DNA of 64,000 nucleotides, from positions 52,683,261 through 52,747,260 of the forward strand of contig CM037871.1 in NCBI GenBank assembly GCA_021292105.1, given 5' to 3'. The stretch comes from Anadara kagoshimensis. Taxonomy: Eukaryota; Mollusca; Bivalvia; Arcoida; Arcidae. Position numbers and translations under genes: made by a program. Position 1 is the stretch's first letter. Every line of letters starts with the position of its first letter. The notes beneath the pieces are model-generated. The model worked only from the letters and a program-made list of their open reading frames with translations, did not search any database and had not been told where the DNA came from. This document shows, in pieces, positions 56,101-64,000 of this stretch.

Positions 56101-57171
56101 TCAAATTTATACAAGTACTTATATTAAATATAAATATAAATATTAAATATAAAGATTACAATGTATAACTTCAAAATAAAATAAAATTGTCTCAAAATGT
56201 GATCATTAAAATATGATGGATATGAGGTATATATGAAGATAAACTTCTGTCTTTTTACTTTGTAATTAGCACTCAACACTGTAAATCTCTAAATTAATGC
56301 TATATGAAATTCTAAAATTCTGTGTTGATTTATATTGGAGATGAATCATAAACACAAGTACATTTAGTACTGTTTAGTGATTTGTAATATTGTTAATATT
56401 TCAGGTCATGAAATAATGCCTTACATAATGAACCATCAGCCTACTTGGTAAGTTGGTTACATAAATGTAGATAAAATGATTTCTTTGAAATTGTGACAAA
56501 GGGCAAAAATAGTCTCTTAAGCACATCACTAGTTGGGTCTGTCAGCTGTTATTATTTTAGTCTACTGCCATATTGTCCACTTTGTCTTTTTCTTCCAGTT
56601 CTAGTCTGGGAATATTTTTTGATTTTCCTTTTTCTATGTCCTTGATAGGTTGACAATGTTGTCATCAAGTTGGATATTTGCATTGATCTCAAACATTGTC
56701 AAAGTGTTTTCAGAAACTGTGGAAAGTTGAATACTGTCCTTTGGCAAGGAAACTTAATGCACATAATAACTGTATACCTTTGGTGGGCTATATCTTGTTT
56801 TCAAATCCACATGCTATCATATAAAACTAACATATACCTTCTGAGTGAGTTTGGGTGTGATCAACATATAAGGTAAGCCACATGATTTGTTACCCATGTA
56901 AAGACCCATTATAACCCCTCACAGTCTGATCTTTTCCAATCAGTGCCTTGTTTATACCTGTTAATGTTCCATGCAGTTGTAAGTTCTTAGTTTCTTTGTT
57001 TTATGAGTCATATTCTTGGTTGCTCTTACTACGGCCAAGTACAAGTTCTCTAGTTTCTTTATTATTAATTGTGTTGTCCACATATAATAATTCCAATAAT
57101 AAATCTTTTGTTTTATTTTTAGGGCTTGTTGTTACTGTCCAAAAAAGAAGACATGTACAATACAGAAGTAG
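41104..57171 (+). CDS. RING-type E3 ligase candidate with coiled coil and UBR-like C-terminal zinc finger (14 exons)
   Basis: Joined exons: 41104-41136, 41817-42015, 42910-42972, 43756-43818, 44221-44264, 44598-44694, 45775-45883, 47168-47278, 48079-48177, 48881-49007, 52400-52538, 55497-55532, 56405-56447, 57123-57171. All junctions are GT-AG, every phase agrees, and the 1,212 bases give 403 residues without internal stop. Residues 21-58 form a C3HC4 RING (C21, C24, C36, H38, C41, C44, C55, C58), the E2-binding module of ubiquitin ligases. Residues ~115-200 are rich in E, K, Q and L and look coiled-coil. The middle (VKWPDDIVFVLFG, CSQCEMEQKIMD) is unrecognised. The C-terminus (CDYFLCKQCGF, ICRSCMEVCHKGHEI, WACCYCPKKKTC) resembles the UBR box that reads N-degrons. 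I know no named protein with this order. Ubiquitin ligation is inferred from the RING. Exon 1 is the least certain (weak donor gtttgt). Confidence 0.82.
41586..41700 (+). mobile_element. SINE family 1, 3' fragment
   Basis: ttggtgatatctagatataagtgaaattttcttgactcctgggatattaaacccc is the plus-strand SINE tail, ending in a tcaatcaatcgatcaatc repeat. Confidence 0.65.
41817..42015 (+). CDS. RING-UBR gene, RING exon
   Basis: The acceptor is gtttcag and the donor g|gtaagt, phase 0 to 1. It contains the whole RING: HCSICM, TTCGHRYCAKCINEWV and NCPCC. Confidence 0.92.
42016..42909. other. Intron 2 of the RING-UBR gene
   Basis: 894 bases of AT-rich intron with no repeat or second gene that I can identify. 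Confidence 0.6.
42910..43818 (+). CDS. RING-UBR gene, exons 3 and 4
   Basis: Exon 3 (42910-42972) encodes SIQTEKEKSEATYFESLINS and exon 4 (43756-43818) encodes SSSQGDVTHNLSPVEEVLK. Both are 63 bases, phase 1 to 1, so either can be skipped in frame. The intron between holds a SINE (43092-43413). Confidence 0.75.
43092..43413 (+). mobile_element. SINE family 1 copy in intron 3
   Basis: The tRNA-like head GGTAGCTCAGTTTTTAGGGT with ggggttcaaac opens it. The tail gtgatgtctcaataaaagtg ... acaatcaatcaatt closes it. Confidence 0.75.
43946..44128. mobile_element. TA-flanked mariner-like MITE, uninterrupted copy
   Basis: It starts TACAGTGAGACCTTCC and ends GATTTGACTGTA. The complement matches the split copy at 1052-2393, which lets the LINE insertion point there be defined. 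Confidence 0.7.
44221..45883 (+). CDS. RING-UBR gene, exons 5-7 (coiled coil)
   Basis: Exon 5 (44221-44264) reads HLKKSLAAHEKYFQ. Exon 6 (44598-44694) reads LKKEFKQKLNKLESDTEEAI. Exon 7 (45775-45883) reads LSQQTEDLSTTLERQKEESQ through ARLIAEAYD. Heptad-like hydrophobic spacing in a charged context suggests a coiled coil, common after RING domains in TRIM-like ligases. Confidence 0.82.
44695..45774. other. Intron 6 of the RING-UBR gene
   Basis: About 1.1 kb; no transposon or coding frame recognised. Confidence 0.5.
45884..47167. other. Intron 7 with one long inverted-repeat MITE
   Basis: 46732-46975 has arms tatagtgcctcaagtttaac and the complement gttaaacttgacacactata, each extending about 45 bases with mismatches. 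Nothing else is recognised. Confidence 0.6.
46732..46975. mobile_element. Long-TIR MITE in intron 7
   Basis: Inverted arms of ~48 bases run to a central AT-rich spacer (ttgaatatt ... aatattcaa). The CTGTCCATTTGACCTTTAA portion is shared with the MITE at 59956. Confidence 0.7.
47168..49007 (+). CDS. RING-UBR gene, exons 8-10 (central region)
   Basis: Exon 8 (47168-47278) has NYIPNLEVLPVKTSINLLG. Exon 9 (48079-48177) has VIQRIRATTEAAMKARGNP and WPDDIVFVLF. Exon 10 (48881-49007) has FAKCSQCEMEQKIMDTIYHG and DVTVVSPHSDRVLQLNI. The CxxC in exon 10 may add a zinc ligand pair. No domain recognised. Confidence 0.82.
47279..48078. other. Intron 8 with a SINE family 2 fragment
   Basis: 47515-47620 (ggttttctctgggcactcctgtttcctccaccatcc, then gacataagtgaaagtatcttgactggg) is a plus-strand SINE body and tail fragment. 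The remainder is AT-rich. Confidence 0.55.
48178..48880. other. Intron 9, no transposon recognised
   Basis: AT-rich with a short C/A-rich tract at 48517-48560. Confidence 0.5.
49068..49300 (+). mobile_element. SINE family 2 copy in intron 10
   Basis: The head ggccttggaggctaagtggtctaaaaggc with taggttcaaatc looks like a tRNA-Leu/Ser-type promoter. The body ggtctttttatggccactccagtttcctc matches fragments at 3020 and 47515. Confidence 0.6.
49578..49897 (-). mobile_element. SINE family 1 copy with 11-bp target duplication
   Basis: AGTCAAATATG occurs at 49567-49577 and 49898-49908. The tRNA-like head on the right is slightly shortened. The order matches 2599-2940. Confidence 0.85.
50231..50888. 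mobile_element. TTAA-flanked non-autonomous DNA transposon, copy 1
   Basis: The left end GGTCTCACGAAACAGTTTCG pairs with the right end GAAACTGTTTAGTGATACC (17 of 19 positions). TTAA lies directly outside at 50227-50230 and 50889-50892. A TTAA target points to the piggyBac superfamily. No transposase ORF is present. Confidence 0.8.
51704..52359. mobile_element. TTAA-flanked non-autonomous DNA transposon, copy 2
   Basis: It is almost identical to copy 1 in direct orientation; I noticed only two single-base deletions. TTAA precedes it (51700-51703), while TAAG follows, one T short of TTAA. It ends about 40 bases before exon 11. Confidence 0.8.
52400..52538 (+). CDS. RING-UBR gene, exon 11
   Basis: Phase 0 to 1 after ccatag. 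It reads PGSEIAIFGHVVCESDLPKR and CFVQCFNNGEQQKCDYFLCK. It starts the Cys-rich module. The preceding 3.4-kb intron holds the TTAA-flanked transposon pair. Confidence 0.85.
52629..54572. repeat. 36-bp tandem array in intron 11
   Basis: About 50 units of CCTCACAGTGGCTAGGTTCC plus agtccctatcacagtg, with partial units. Because 36 is a multiple of three, a 12-residue repeat (LTVARFQSLSQC) stays open on the plus strand for over 100 codons, and similar frames occur on the minus strand. These are artefacts. Confidence 0.95.
54913..55250 (+). mobile_element. tRNA-derived SINE in intron 11
   Basis: GTTGCTCAGTTTGTAGAGTG and GAGTTCGAATCCTGAC are A- and B-box-like. A SINE-type core (ggcattaagcaagttatttcatttcacc) follows. 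Arm pairing is imperfect, so it is not a functional tRNA gene. Confidence 0.6.
55497..57171 (+). CDS. RING-UBR gene, exons 12-14 (UBR-like finger and stop)
   Basis: Exon 12 (55497-55532) reads ICRSCMEVCHKG after a split Trp codon. Exon 13 (56405-56447) reads HEIMPYIMNHQPT. Exon 14 (57123-57171) reads ACCYCPKKKTCTIQK and stops at TAG 57169-57171. The CxxCxxxCHxGHE pattern is the core of UBR boxes. Confidence 0.85.
55818..56005. mobile_element. pogo/Tigger-like MITE
   Basis: The ends TACAGTAAACCCTCATTAT and AAATCAAGGTTTTACTGTA resemble pogo-type terminal repeats, with TA at both borders. Confidence 0.7.
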
Positions 57172-57682
57172 AAAACATTTTATTTTGAACTTTTATCTAA
57201 TGGGAACAAATCTGTGATATGAACTTTATTTGTGTATTCTTATTAATTATGTGGCTGCGTGACTATCAAATGTATCACTTTTGTATATATTAGTATTTAC
57301 ATGGAATTTTAAACTTATATTAAGTTACTGTTACACATTATGTGGTTCTTGTGATCAGTAGGTGCCCTTCATGTACAGGTTCAAATAAGCATCAACATTG
57401 ATGAGGTGTACATATCGTTAACCTGAGTTGGTTAGCTCATTTTCTTGGAGTTATTGCCCTTTGACCATAAGAGAATCTGTTAGCAGGGATCATAATTCAC
57501 TAGATTTACTTGTTTAATATAGGAGTTGTTGTGATGGATAAAGTGTAGAATGGCCTGATTTTATACAGGTGTAACACTGTTTAAACTGGTTTAGTTATTA
57601 TGGACTCCAGTGTTTATAAACACTCTGCTATGATTGTGAGCTAACTTTTCTTGGAACATTGTTTATTGTTGATAAATTGTGG

Positions 57683-57775
57683 AATAAAACCAGGAATTTT
57701 GGTTGATATGATCTTTATGTTTGTTTTACACATCTTGTTAATGGTACTTGTTATCTATGAATTATTTTAAATAAA
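57683..57775 (+). terminator. Polyadenylation signals of the RING-UBR gene
   Basis: AATAAA occurs at 57683 and 57770, about 510 and 600 bases after the stop codon. The intervening DNA would be the 3' UTR. Confidence 0.4.
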
Positions 57776-58420
57776 ACTTTTAAAACACATTTTTTATGTT
57801 CTTTGTTATATGGTTTCATGAATTGTAGATATTTAATGTATGCCTAGGGCTCTTACTGGGTCAGTTTCAATGACCAATATTTTGACCCCATTCATACTTC
57901 AAAATTTCATGTTCTTTCACACTCACTTTGCCAATTTTCACAATTAGTTTGGAAATTTCAAGTTTAAAAACAGTATTTTGGACACATGTTGGAGTTTTCT
58001 ATCACTTTAATGGTAATTTTCTTTCTATCAATTTTGGCTGTTATGCTGCTGATTTTAGCAATCGCAAAGGCCTCAGCCTCGTTTACAAAATGGTGAGAGA
58101 GCCCTTATGTCAGTCAAGTATTCAGTGTTTATCACTTAAAAAGAGTTTTAGCTCACAGCCTTAAAATAAGCAGAGGAACTTTATACTCCCCCCTATATAA
58201 CCATGATAACATGTACTCCACTATGAATGTACATAGAAGTTATGACCCTCCCTTAAACATGCCTTAAGGTTGCTACTGCTTATTGTGCACACATCTTCAC
58301 CCTTATGGATTGCCAGAGATGTGAAATTACAATGTAATGTCAAGTCTCTGTATTTGTATCTTTACATCTCTAGAAACCAATACTGGTATGATATGAGATG
58401 GGTAGGGAGAGTGCATATTA
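57776..58420. other. Intergenic between convergent genes
   Basis: No gene seen. A 78-codon plus-strand frame (57928-58164) has no supporting features. Confidence 0.45.
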
Positions 58421-58548
58421 CTAGTGCATAAAGTCCTGTAGTGACGCTTTGAACCGGTCTGTGTCGTCTAATGTGACAATCCTGTCTGGTAACTCAATAT
58501 AGACAATCACGTTATCAGGGAAATCATGTTGAAATAGTTTTAAAACAG
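58421..58548 (-). CDS. Terminal coding exon of an unrecognised minus-strand gene
   Basis: On the minus strand an acceptor ttttttcag is followed by two bases and 41 codons, then TAG (58423-58421). The peptide includes VLKLFQHDFPDNVIVYIELP and DDTDRFKASLQDFMH. Acceptor quality, amino-acid composition and the lack of other open frames argue it is real. It needs an upstream exon ending in phase 1. I do not recognise the protein, and any link to the exon at 60286-60411 is unproven. Confidence 0.6.
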
Positions 58549-60282
58549 CTGAAAAAATACAATATACATGATTGTAGTTCAATTTTTTGAATATTTGTAA
58601 TAGAATGCATAAAATAACATCATTTTACCCAGTTTTCCATGGGATCATATCCCTGAACTCCCGCATCATGTGTCTTTGGTCTACAGTAAATTAAGTGCCT
58701 TAAAACCAGACGATATTCGGCCAAGTATATAATTTAGTCACATAAAAGCTGCATAGTATGTTCTTGAGTAAGATATTTAATGTCACAAAGTTCATTTTGG
58801 ATACAGAGACATCATAGTTACCAACAATATTGTGATGACAACCATTATAACCAACTTAGTTGTAATGAAAGCCATTATACACTTAGGCTTACATGTAAGT
58901 TAATGACCACTTGAATGTATTTAAGAATTTATTATATTACAGTGACATAATAATATAGGTTTATATAAAAAATTTATTTCTATAACAATTATTGATAGAA
59001 AAATAATTTAATAAATCAACAATAACAATTCAATCACATTCTAAATATTACAATTAATGACAATTGACATGACCTATTACATGTAGTATCCACTTAATCA
59101 AGTATATATATTCATGACTATTTCTGTTTAAATAAAATAAGTTTTTTTGATGACTGATGATGTCAATATGACATCATAAATGTGAAGATGTGGTTTGTTT
59201 TACGTCATATTTTCCAGTATTTTTCTTTTACAAAGTTTGAGCACAAACAAAAACAAACTTGATACTTTGTACATGGTTCCCACACTTAATGACTTCCTAA
59301 CAATTCAATGACAGAATTCCATTTTTCCTTTGACATTCTAATACACATCACAACAACAACACCTTTAGGTGCTGCACGATATGCCTGTTCACATTTTTGC
59401 AATTAAACTCTTGGTAAAAATGACAGTGATGATAGCAAAGTACAAAGGAAGAAAAAACAATTAAGTAGTATCACTTGAAAGGGAAACAAAACTATGGCTC
59501 TAGTCCATAATATGCCCAGTAGCGTGGGAGAAGCAGGCTGGGAAGAAAATAATTATCAAAATTTCAAAGGGACACAACAACTCTTGAGAAAGAAATTCCT
59601 TGACAATTCCATAACTTTTCCTTATTTTTGAAATTCCCTGACTTAAAAAAAATTCCAGAGTTTTCCCTGACACGTAAGAGCCAAGTCGTACAATGACTTG
59701 ATTGAAATTGAGCATGTTGAGAAAGTATAAAATTCTATATTGCACTCTAATTTGCAGTGTCAAAATATGTATCAAAACATGATTAAATTTCAATATTTGC
59801 ATAAATATGAAAACCAGTAAAATTCAAATGCCATAAAACTAATTCTGTAATATATACTATATTTCATACATACATGTATATTGATATGCAAAATGTATAT
59901 CTCTAAATATTGTATACACTGGATATCTAAGTTGTTAAGTCAAACAAAATAAAAATATAGGTAAACAACATTGACCTATCCATTTGACCTTTAAATATTT
60001 ATCATGGACGAATTTATGTACGGGGAACACACATGTTTATTTTGTCTACATAATGAATAACACTTAACGCAAACACTGCTCATGTATGAACTGCGAATAT
60101 TAATACTACCCATGTATCAAATAATCTTCCTGCATGAATAGTCAAATGGACAGGTCAATGTTGTTTGCCTATACATGTACATAATGTATACATATTTTTT
60201 TAAAGGCAGGTACAAATGTACACTTATGTCCAGGCATGTTTCTACCTATTTCACCTTTCGGGTACCCTATTGAGTTTTCACA
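58549..60282. other. Intronic or intergenic, with an RT-remnant fragment and a MITE
   Basis: 58796-58890 (acagagacatcatagttaccaacaatattgtgatgacaacc) is a short relative of 30355-30410 in the same orientation. A long-TIR MITE lies at 59956-60173. Otherwise AT-rich. Confidence 0.5.
59956..60173. mobile_element. Long-TIR MITE
   Basis: TATAGGTAAACAACATTGAC and its complement GTCAATGTTGTTTGCCTATA form the ends. The inner arms share CTATCCATTTGACCTTTAA with the intron 7 MITE. Confidence 0.75.
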
Positions 60283-60285
60283 CTA

Positions 60286-60411
60286 AAATGTTCCATCTTT
60301 GTTCAAATTCACTACAATGTTTTCCTTTCGGGCTTTCTCTGCAGCAAACACCAGTAGATGACTTGCTAGTGTATCATCAGGTCCACTCAAAATCATAGAT
60401 TGGTCATTTCT
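60286..60411 (-). CDS. Probable coding exon, unrecognised protein
   Basis: On the minus strand it follows a good acceptor (ccatatgttacacag). It reads RNDQSMILSGPDDTLASHLL and VFAAEKARKENIVVNLNKDG before TAG at 60285-60283. It is either a terminal exon or ends in a weak donor (a|gtgtga) just before the stop. The helix-strand pattern looks like a real domain, but I cannot name it. Confidence 0.5.
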
Positions 60412-60834
60412 CTGTGTAACATATGGAAAAAAAGATAAGTTTGTTTTAAATTTAAGCAACTCTGGCAAAAGGTGTAGGTGAATGGTCAAATGTCAAGATA
60501 AGGGCCATACGCAATAAGCAGTGTTAATTCAGAGTCGAGGCCATTGGTCATGATCAGACTTGACAAAAACCAAACATCAAGTCTATTTAAATACATGTAG
60601 TACATTTGGTCAGACTCAAAAGGTCAAAAGTCCAAGTACCAAAGTGCCATTGCAGTACCTCAGTTGGAAGAGTGCTTGCTCTGTAAGTGGAAGGTTTTGG
60701 GTTCAAACCTTTACCTAATCTAATCTAATCTAATCTAAGACTTGATAGTGGTAGCGGCTGTTCTTTCACCAAGCACTTGGCATTACAAAATGAAAGTCAC
60801 ATTCTTTCTGATGGAAACTCAAAACAAGAGGCCC

Positions 60835-63365
60835 AATAGGGCCTGTACCGCTCACCTGGGCCGTTTACAGCACAAAAACACAATAAATACTACATTTAAG
60901 GAGCAATAACTCTGATGTGGATATTTAGATATTTATGAAACTTGCTACTCGCATCTGTGACCTTGACCTTCGAACCAATGACCATAATCTATATATTAAA
61001 ATGATCATTGCACCAATACTAACAATATGCTAATATACATGCCTATACAAAAAGTTCATAGTTTTCAAGATAATGAACCATTTTGGTATTGATTTGCTAC
61101 TGTGACCTTGACCTTTAGACCCATGACCTTTTTCTATACATGAAAATTATCGTTGTATCAATACCTACAACATTATAATATACATGCCTATACAAAAAGT
61201 TCATAGTTTTCAAGATAATGAAACATTTCAGTATTCTTTCGCATCTGTGACCTTGACCTTTGAACCAATGAGCTTAATCAATATATCAAAATGATCTTTA
61301 CATCAATACCTACAACATTCTAATATACATGCCTATACAAAAAGTTCATAGTTTTCAAGATAATGAACCATTTCAGTATTCTTTCGCATCTGTGACCTTG
61401 ACCTTTGAACCACTGACCTTAATCTATATATCAAAATGATCATTACATCAATACTTACAATATTCCAATATGCATGCCTATACAAAAAGTTCATAGTTTT
61501 CAAGATAATGAACCATTTTGGTATTGACATGCTTCTGTGACCTTGACCTTTAGACCCATGACCTTTTTCAATACATCATAATGATCGTTGTATCAATACC
61601 TACAATATTCTCATATATATTCTTATACAAAAAAATCATAGTTTTCAAGATAATGAACCATTTCAGTATTCTTTCGCATCTGTGACCTTGACCTTTGAAC
61701 CATTGACCTTAATCTATATATCAAAATGATCATTACATCAATACTTACAAAATTCCAATATACATGCCTATAAAAAAAAGTTCATAGTTTTCAAGATAAT
61801 GAACCATTTTGGTATTGACTTGCTACTGTGACCTTGACCTTTAGACCCATGACCTTTTTCTATACATGAAAATTATCGTTGTATCAATACCTACAACATT
61901 CTAATATACATGCCTTAGCCCTATACAAAAAGTTCATAGTTTTCAAGATAATGAAACATTTCAGTATTCTTTTGCATCTGTGACCTTGACCTTTGAACCA
62001 ATGACCTTAATCTATATATCAAAATGATCATTACATCAATACTTACAATATTCCAATATACATGCCTATAAAAAAAAGTTCATAGTTTTCAAGATAATGA
62101 ACCATTTTGGTATTGACTTGCTACTGTGACCTTGACCTTTAGACCCATGACCTTTTTCTATACATGAAAATTATCGTTGTATCAATACCTACAACATTCT
62201 AATATACATGCCTTAGCCCTATACAAAAAGTTCATAGTTTTCAAGATAATGAAACATTTCAGTATTCTTTTGCATCTGTGACCTTGACCTTTGAACCAAT
62301 GACCTTTTTCAATACATCATAATGATCGTTGTATCAATACCTACAATATTCTCATATATATTCTTATACAAAAAGTTCATAGTTTTCAAGATAATGAACC
62401 ATTTAAGTTTTCTTTCGCATCTGTGACCTTGACCTTTGAACCAATGACCTTAATCTATATATTAAAATGATCGTTATATCAATACCAACAACATACTAAT
62501 ATACATGCCTATACAAAAAGTTTATAGTTTTTGAGATAATTAATGATTTTGGTATTGTTTTGCTACTGTGACCTTGACCTTTGGACCCATGACCTTTTTC
62601 TATACATCAAAATGATCATTGTATCAATACCTACAACATTCTAATATACATGCCTATACAAAAAGTTCATAGTTTTCAAGATAATGAAACATTTCAGTAT
62701 TCTTTCGCATCTGTGACCTTGACCTTTGAACCAATGACCTTAATCTATATATCAAAATGATCGTTACATCAATACCAGCAATATTCCAATATACATGCCT
62801 ATACAAAAAGTTTATAGTTTTCGAGATAATAAATAATATTAGAAAAGTAAAAAATTAGGTCATGACCTTCATAATTGACCTTGACACCATTTTGAAGGTA
62901 ATTACAAGAATATGTCAAAACTGAAAACCCCATGTCATTATCTGGTCATATAGTCAAGTTATAGCAATTTAAAAATATTTTACGATTTTTTCAAAATTTA
63001 ACGCAAAAACGCGTAACCTATTTTTAAACCAAATTTTATGAAATGAACAAACTTAAAGGTTAAGACTATGTAGAATCCAAATATCACATCAGTTTTTGCC
63101 TCCAATTAGTGGTTCAAGAGAAGAAGATTTTTTTAGGTTTTGTCTATTTTTAGTAACAGCGGCCATCTTGGATATTCGATCGCCATGATTTGAACAAACT
63201 ATAGTTAGACTCTGTCAAGGACCTTCCATGGCAAATTTGGTTTCAGTTGGCCCAGTAGTTTCGGAGGAGAAGATTAAAGTTTACTGACGCACGCACGCAC
63301 GCACGCACGGACGCACGCCTCGCCATGCCATAAGCTCACATGGCCTTTGGCCAGGTGAGCTAAAA
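60835..63365. mobile_element. Large non-autonomous element with internal 145-bp tandem repeats
   Basis: It begins aagaggcccaatagggcc and ctcacctgggcc, and ends ggcctttggccaggtgagctaaaa. The GCTCACCTG/CAGGTGAGC ends are inverted. It contains the tandem array, a single-copy tail (62830-63270) and an ACGC microsatellite (63282-63317). It has no protein-coding capacity. It resembles repeats I know to be common in bivalves; the transposon class is not certain. Confidence 0.72.
60895..62830. repeat. 145-bp tandem repeat with TGACCTTGACCTTT boxes, about 13 copies
   Basis: TTCATAGTTTTCAAGATAAT recurs at 61055, 61200, 61345 and 61490, a period of exactly 145 bases. Each monomer has TGTGACCTTGACCTTTGAAC or a close variant plus another TGACCT. 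TGACCTTGA is the complement of TCAAGGTCA, the extended half-site bound by NR5A/ERR-type nuclear receptors. Confidence 0.93.
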
Positions 63366-63721
63366 ACGATGTCCCATGCCATGATAAAGAACCCTCTTGC
63401 ATAATGCTATCAGCGCAACACACAGGCAAAATTTCTGCGAATTCAACTATAGCTGCCGATGTCTCAATAAAAGTGAAATATTCTTTACTGGGACCTTAAA
63501 CACCATCACTCAACTCAAAAGTTCAAGTGTAGGTCATTGTAAATGGTCAGAGATCAACCATCAAAGTTACATTTAGTAAGGCTCAAAAGGTGTAAAGTCA
63601 ATAAAGCATAGCAATTTTCATCAAATTCGGTCACTCAGTTTTGAAGATTAACATGTGAAAGGTTAACGAATACTGCACAACACATGGGGACATACAAAAG
63701 GAGATGGCTATCAGTCATCAT

Positions 63722-64000
63722 GAGATTTCAGGTGACCGTATACCACTACGGTCCATGTCATGGCAGGCATGAGATTTCAGGTGACCGTATACCACTACGG
63801 TCCATGTCATGGCAGGCATGAGATTTCAGGTGACCATATACCACTACGGTCCATGTCATGGCAGGCATGAGATTTCCATTCAGGTGACCATATACCACTA
63901 CGGTCCATGTCATGGCAGGTATGAGATTTCATGTGACCATATACCACTATCGTCCATGTCATGGCAGGCATGAAATTTCATGTGACCATATACCACTACG
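63722..64000. repeat. 49-bp tandem repeat, truncated by the window end
   Basis: GAGATTTCAGGTGACCGTAT, then accactacggtccatgtcatggcaggcat, recurs at 63722, 63771 and 63820; later copies carry small insertions. At least five copies are visible. Confidence 0.93.

Larger units (their letters stand above)
60638..63516 (+). mobile_element. SINE family 1 copy interrupted by a 2.5-kb element
   Basis: The left part 60638-60834 has the tRNA-like head (GTACCTCAGTTGGAAGAGTG, gggttcaaacc) and a TCTAA repeat. The right part 63366-63516 is the SINE tail. Near-matching AAAAGTCCAAGT (60626) and AAAAGTTCAAGT (63517) would be the old target duplication. Confidence 0.75.

Overview
This window reads as nuclear DNA of a metazoan, most likely a bivalve mollusc. 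The genes are split by GT-AG introns (one is GC-AG), AT-rich sequence dominates, and most non-genic DNA is transposon-derived: tRNA-derived SINEs, palindromic MITEs, APE-type LINEs and long tandem arrays. The 145-bp TGACCTTGACCTTTGAACC tandem repeat and the GCTCACCTG...CAGGTGAGC element are, to my knowledge, typical of bivalve genomes. There are no bacterial-style operons, and species cannot be fixed from sequence alone.

Layout. (1) 0.9-4.3 kb, minus strand: the first three coding exons of SKIC3/TTC37, a TPR scaffold of the Ski RNA-decay complex. Its intron 2 carries a 5'-truncated RTE-like LINE inserted in a mariner-like MITE, and a SINE with a 13-bp target duplication. (2) 4.4-18.4 kb: gene-poor DNA with LINE remnants, a 29-bp and a ~23-bp tandem array, a CAGGG-ended DNA element and many palindromic MITEs. 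(3) 18.4-21.7 kb, plus strand: a membrane-anchored copper-amine-oxidase homologue. It is intact over two exons joined by a GC-AG intron, but lacks the catalytic Asp and two of three copper His ligands, so it is a probable pseudoenzyme. (4) 22.8-23.5 kb: a broken reading frame joining an SGNH-hydrolase tail to a NADAR domain. (5) 24.2-28.4 kb: a nearly complete LINE with an intact 1154-residue endonuclease/RT ORF. (6) 30.7-36.8 kb: a 42/43-bp satellite with a 2,687-bp higher-order repeat, flanked by inverted remnants of one RT family. (7) 38.6-39.8 kb: a LINE tail inside a SINE. (8) 41.1-57.2 kb, plus strand: a 14-exon gene, modelled here with consistent splice phases, encoding a ~403-residue RING protein with a coiled coil and a C-terminal UBR-like zinc finger. 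Its introns hold SINEs, MITEs, a TTAA-flanked transposon pair and a 36-bp array. (9) 58.4-60.4 kb, minus strand: two unrecognised exons. (10) 60.6-63.5 kb: a 2.5-kb element with 145-bp tandem repeats inside a SINE; then a 49-bp array running off the window.

The genes are unrelated in function (RNA decay, an amine-oxidase-like surface protein, ubiquitin ligation), and I see no gene cluster. The strongest candidates for something undescribed are the amine-oxidase pseudoenzyme, the SGNH-NADAR frame, the RING-UBR protein and the hierarchical satellite.
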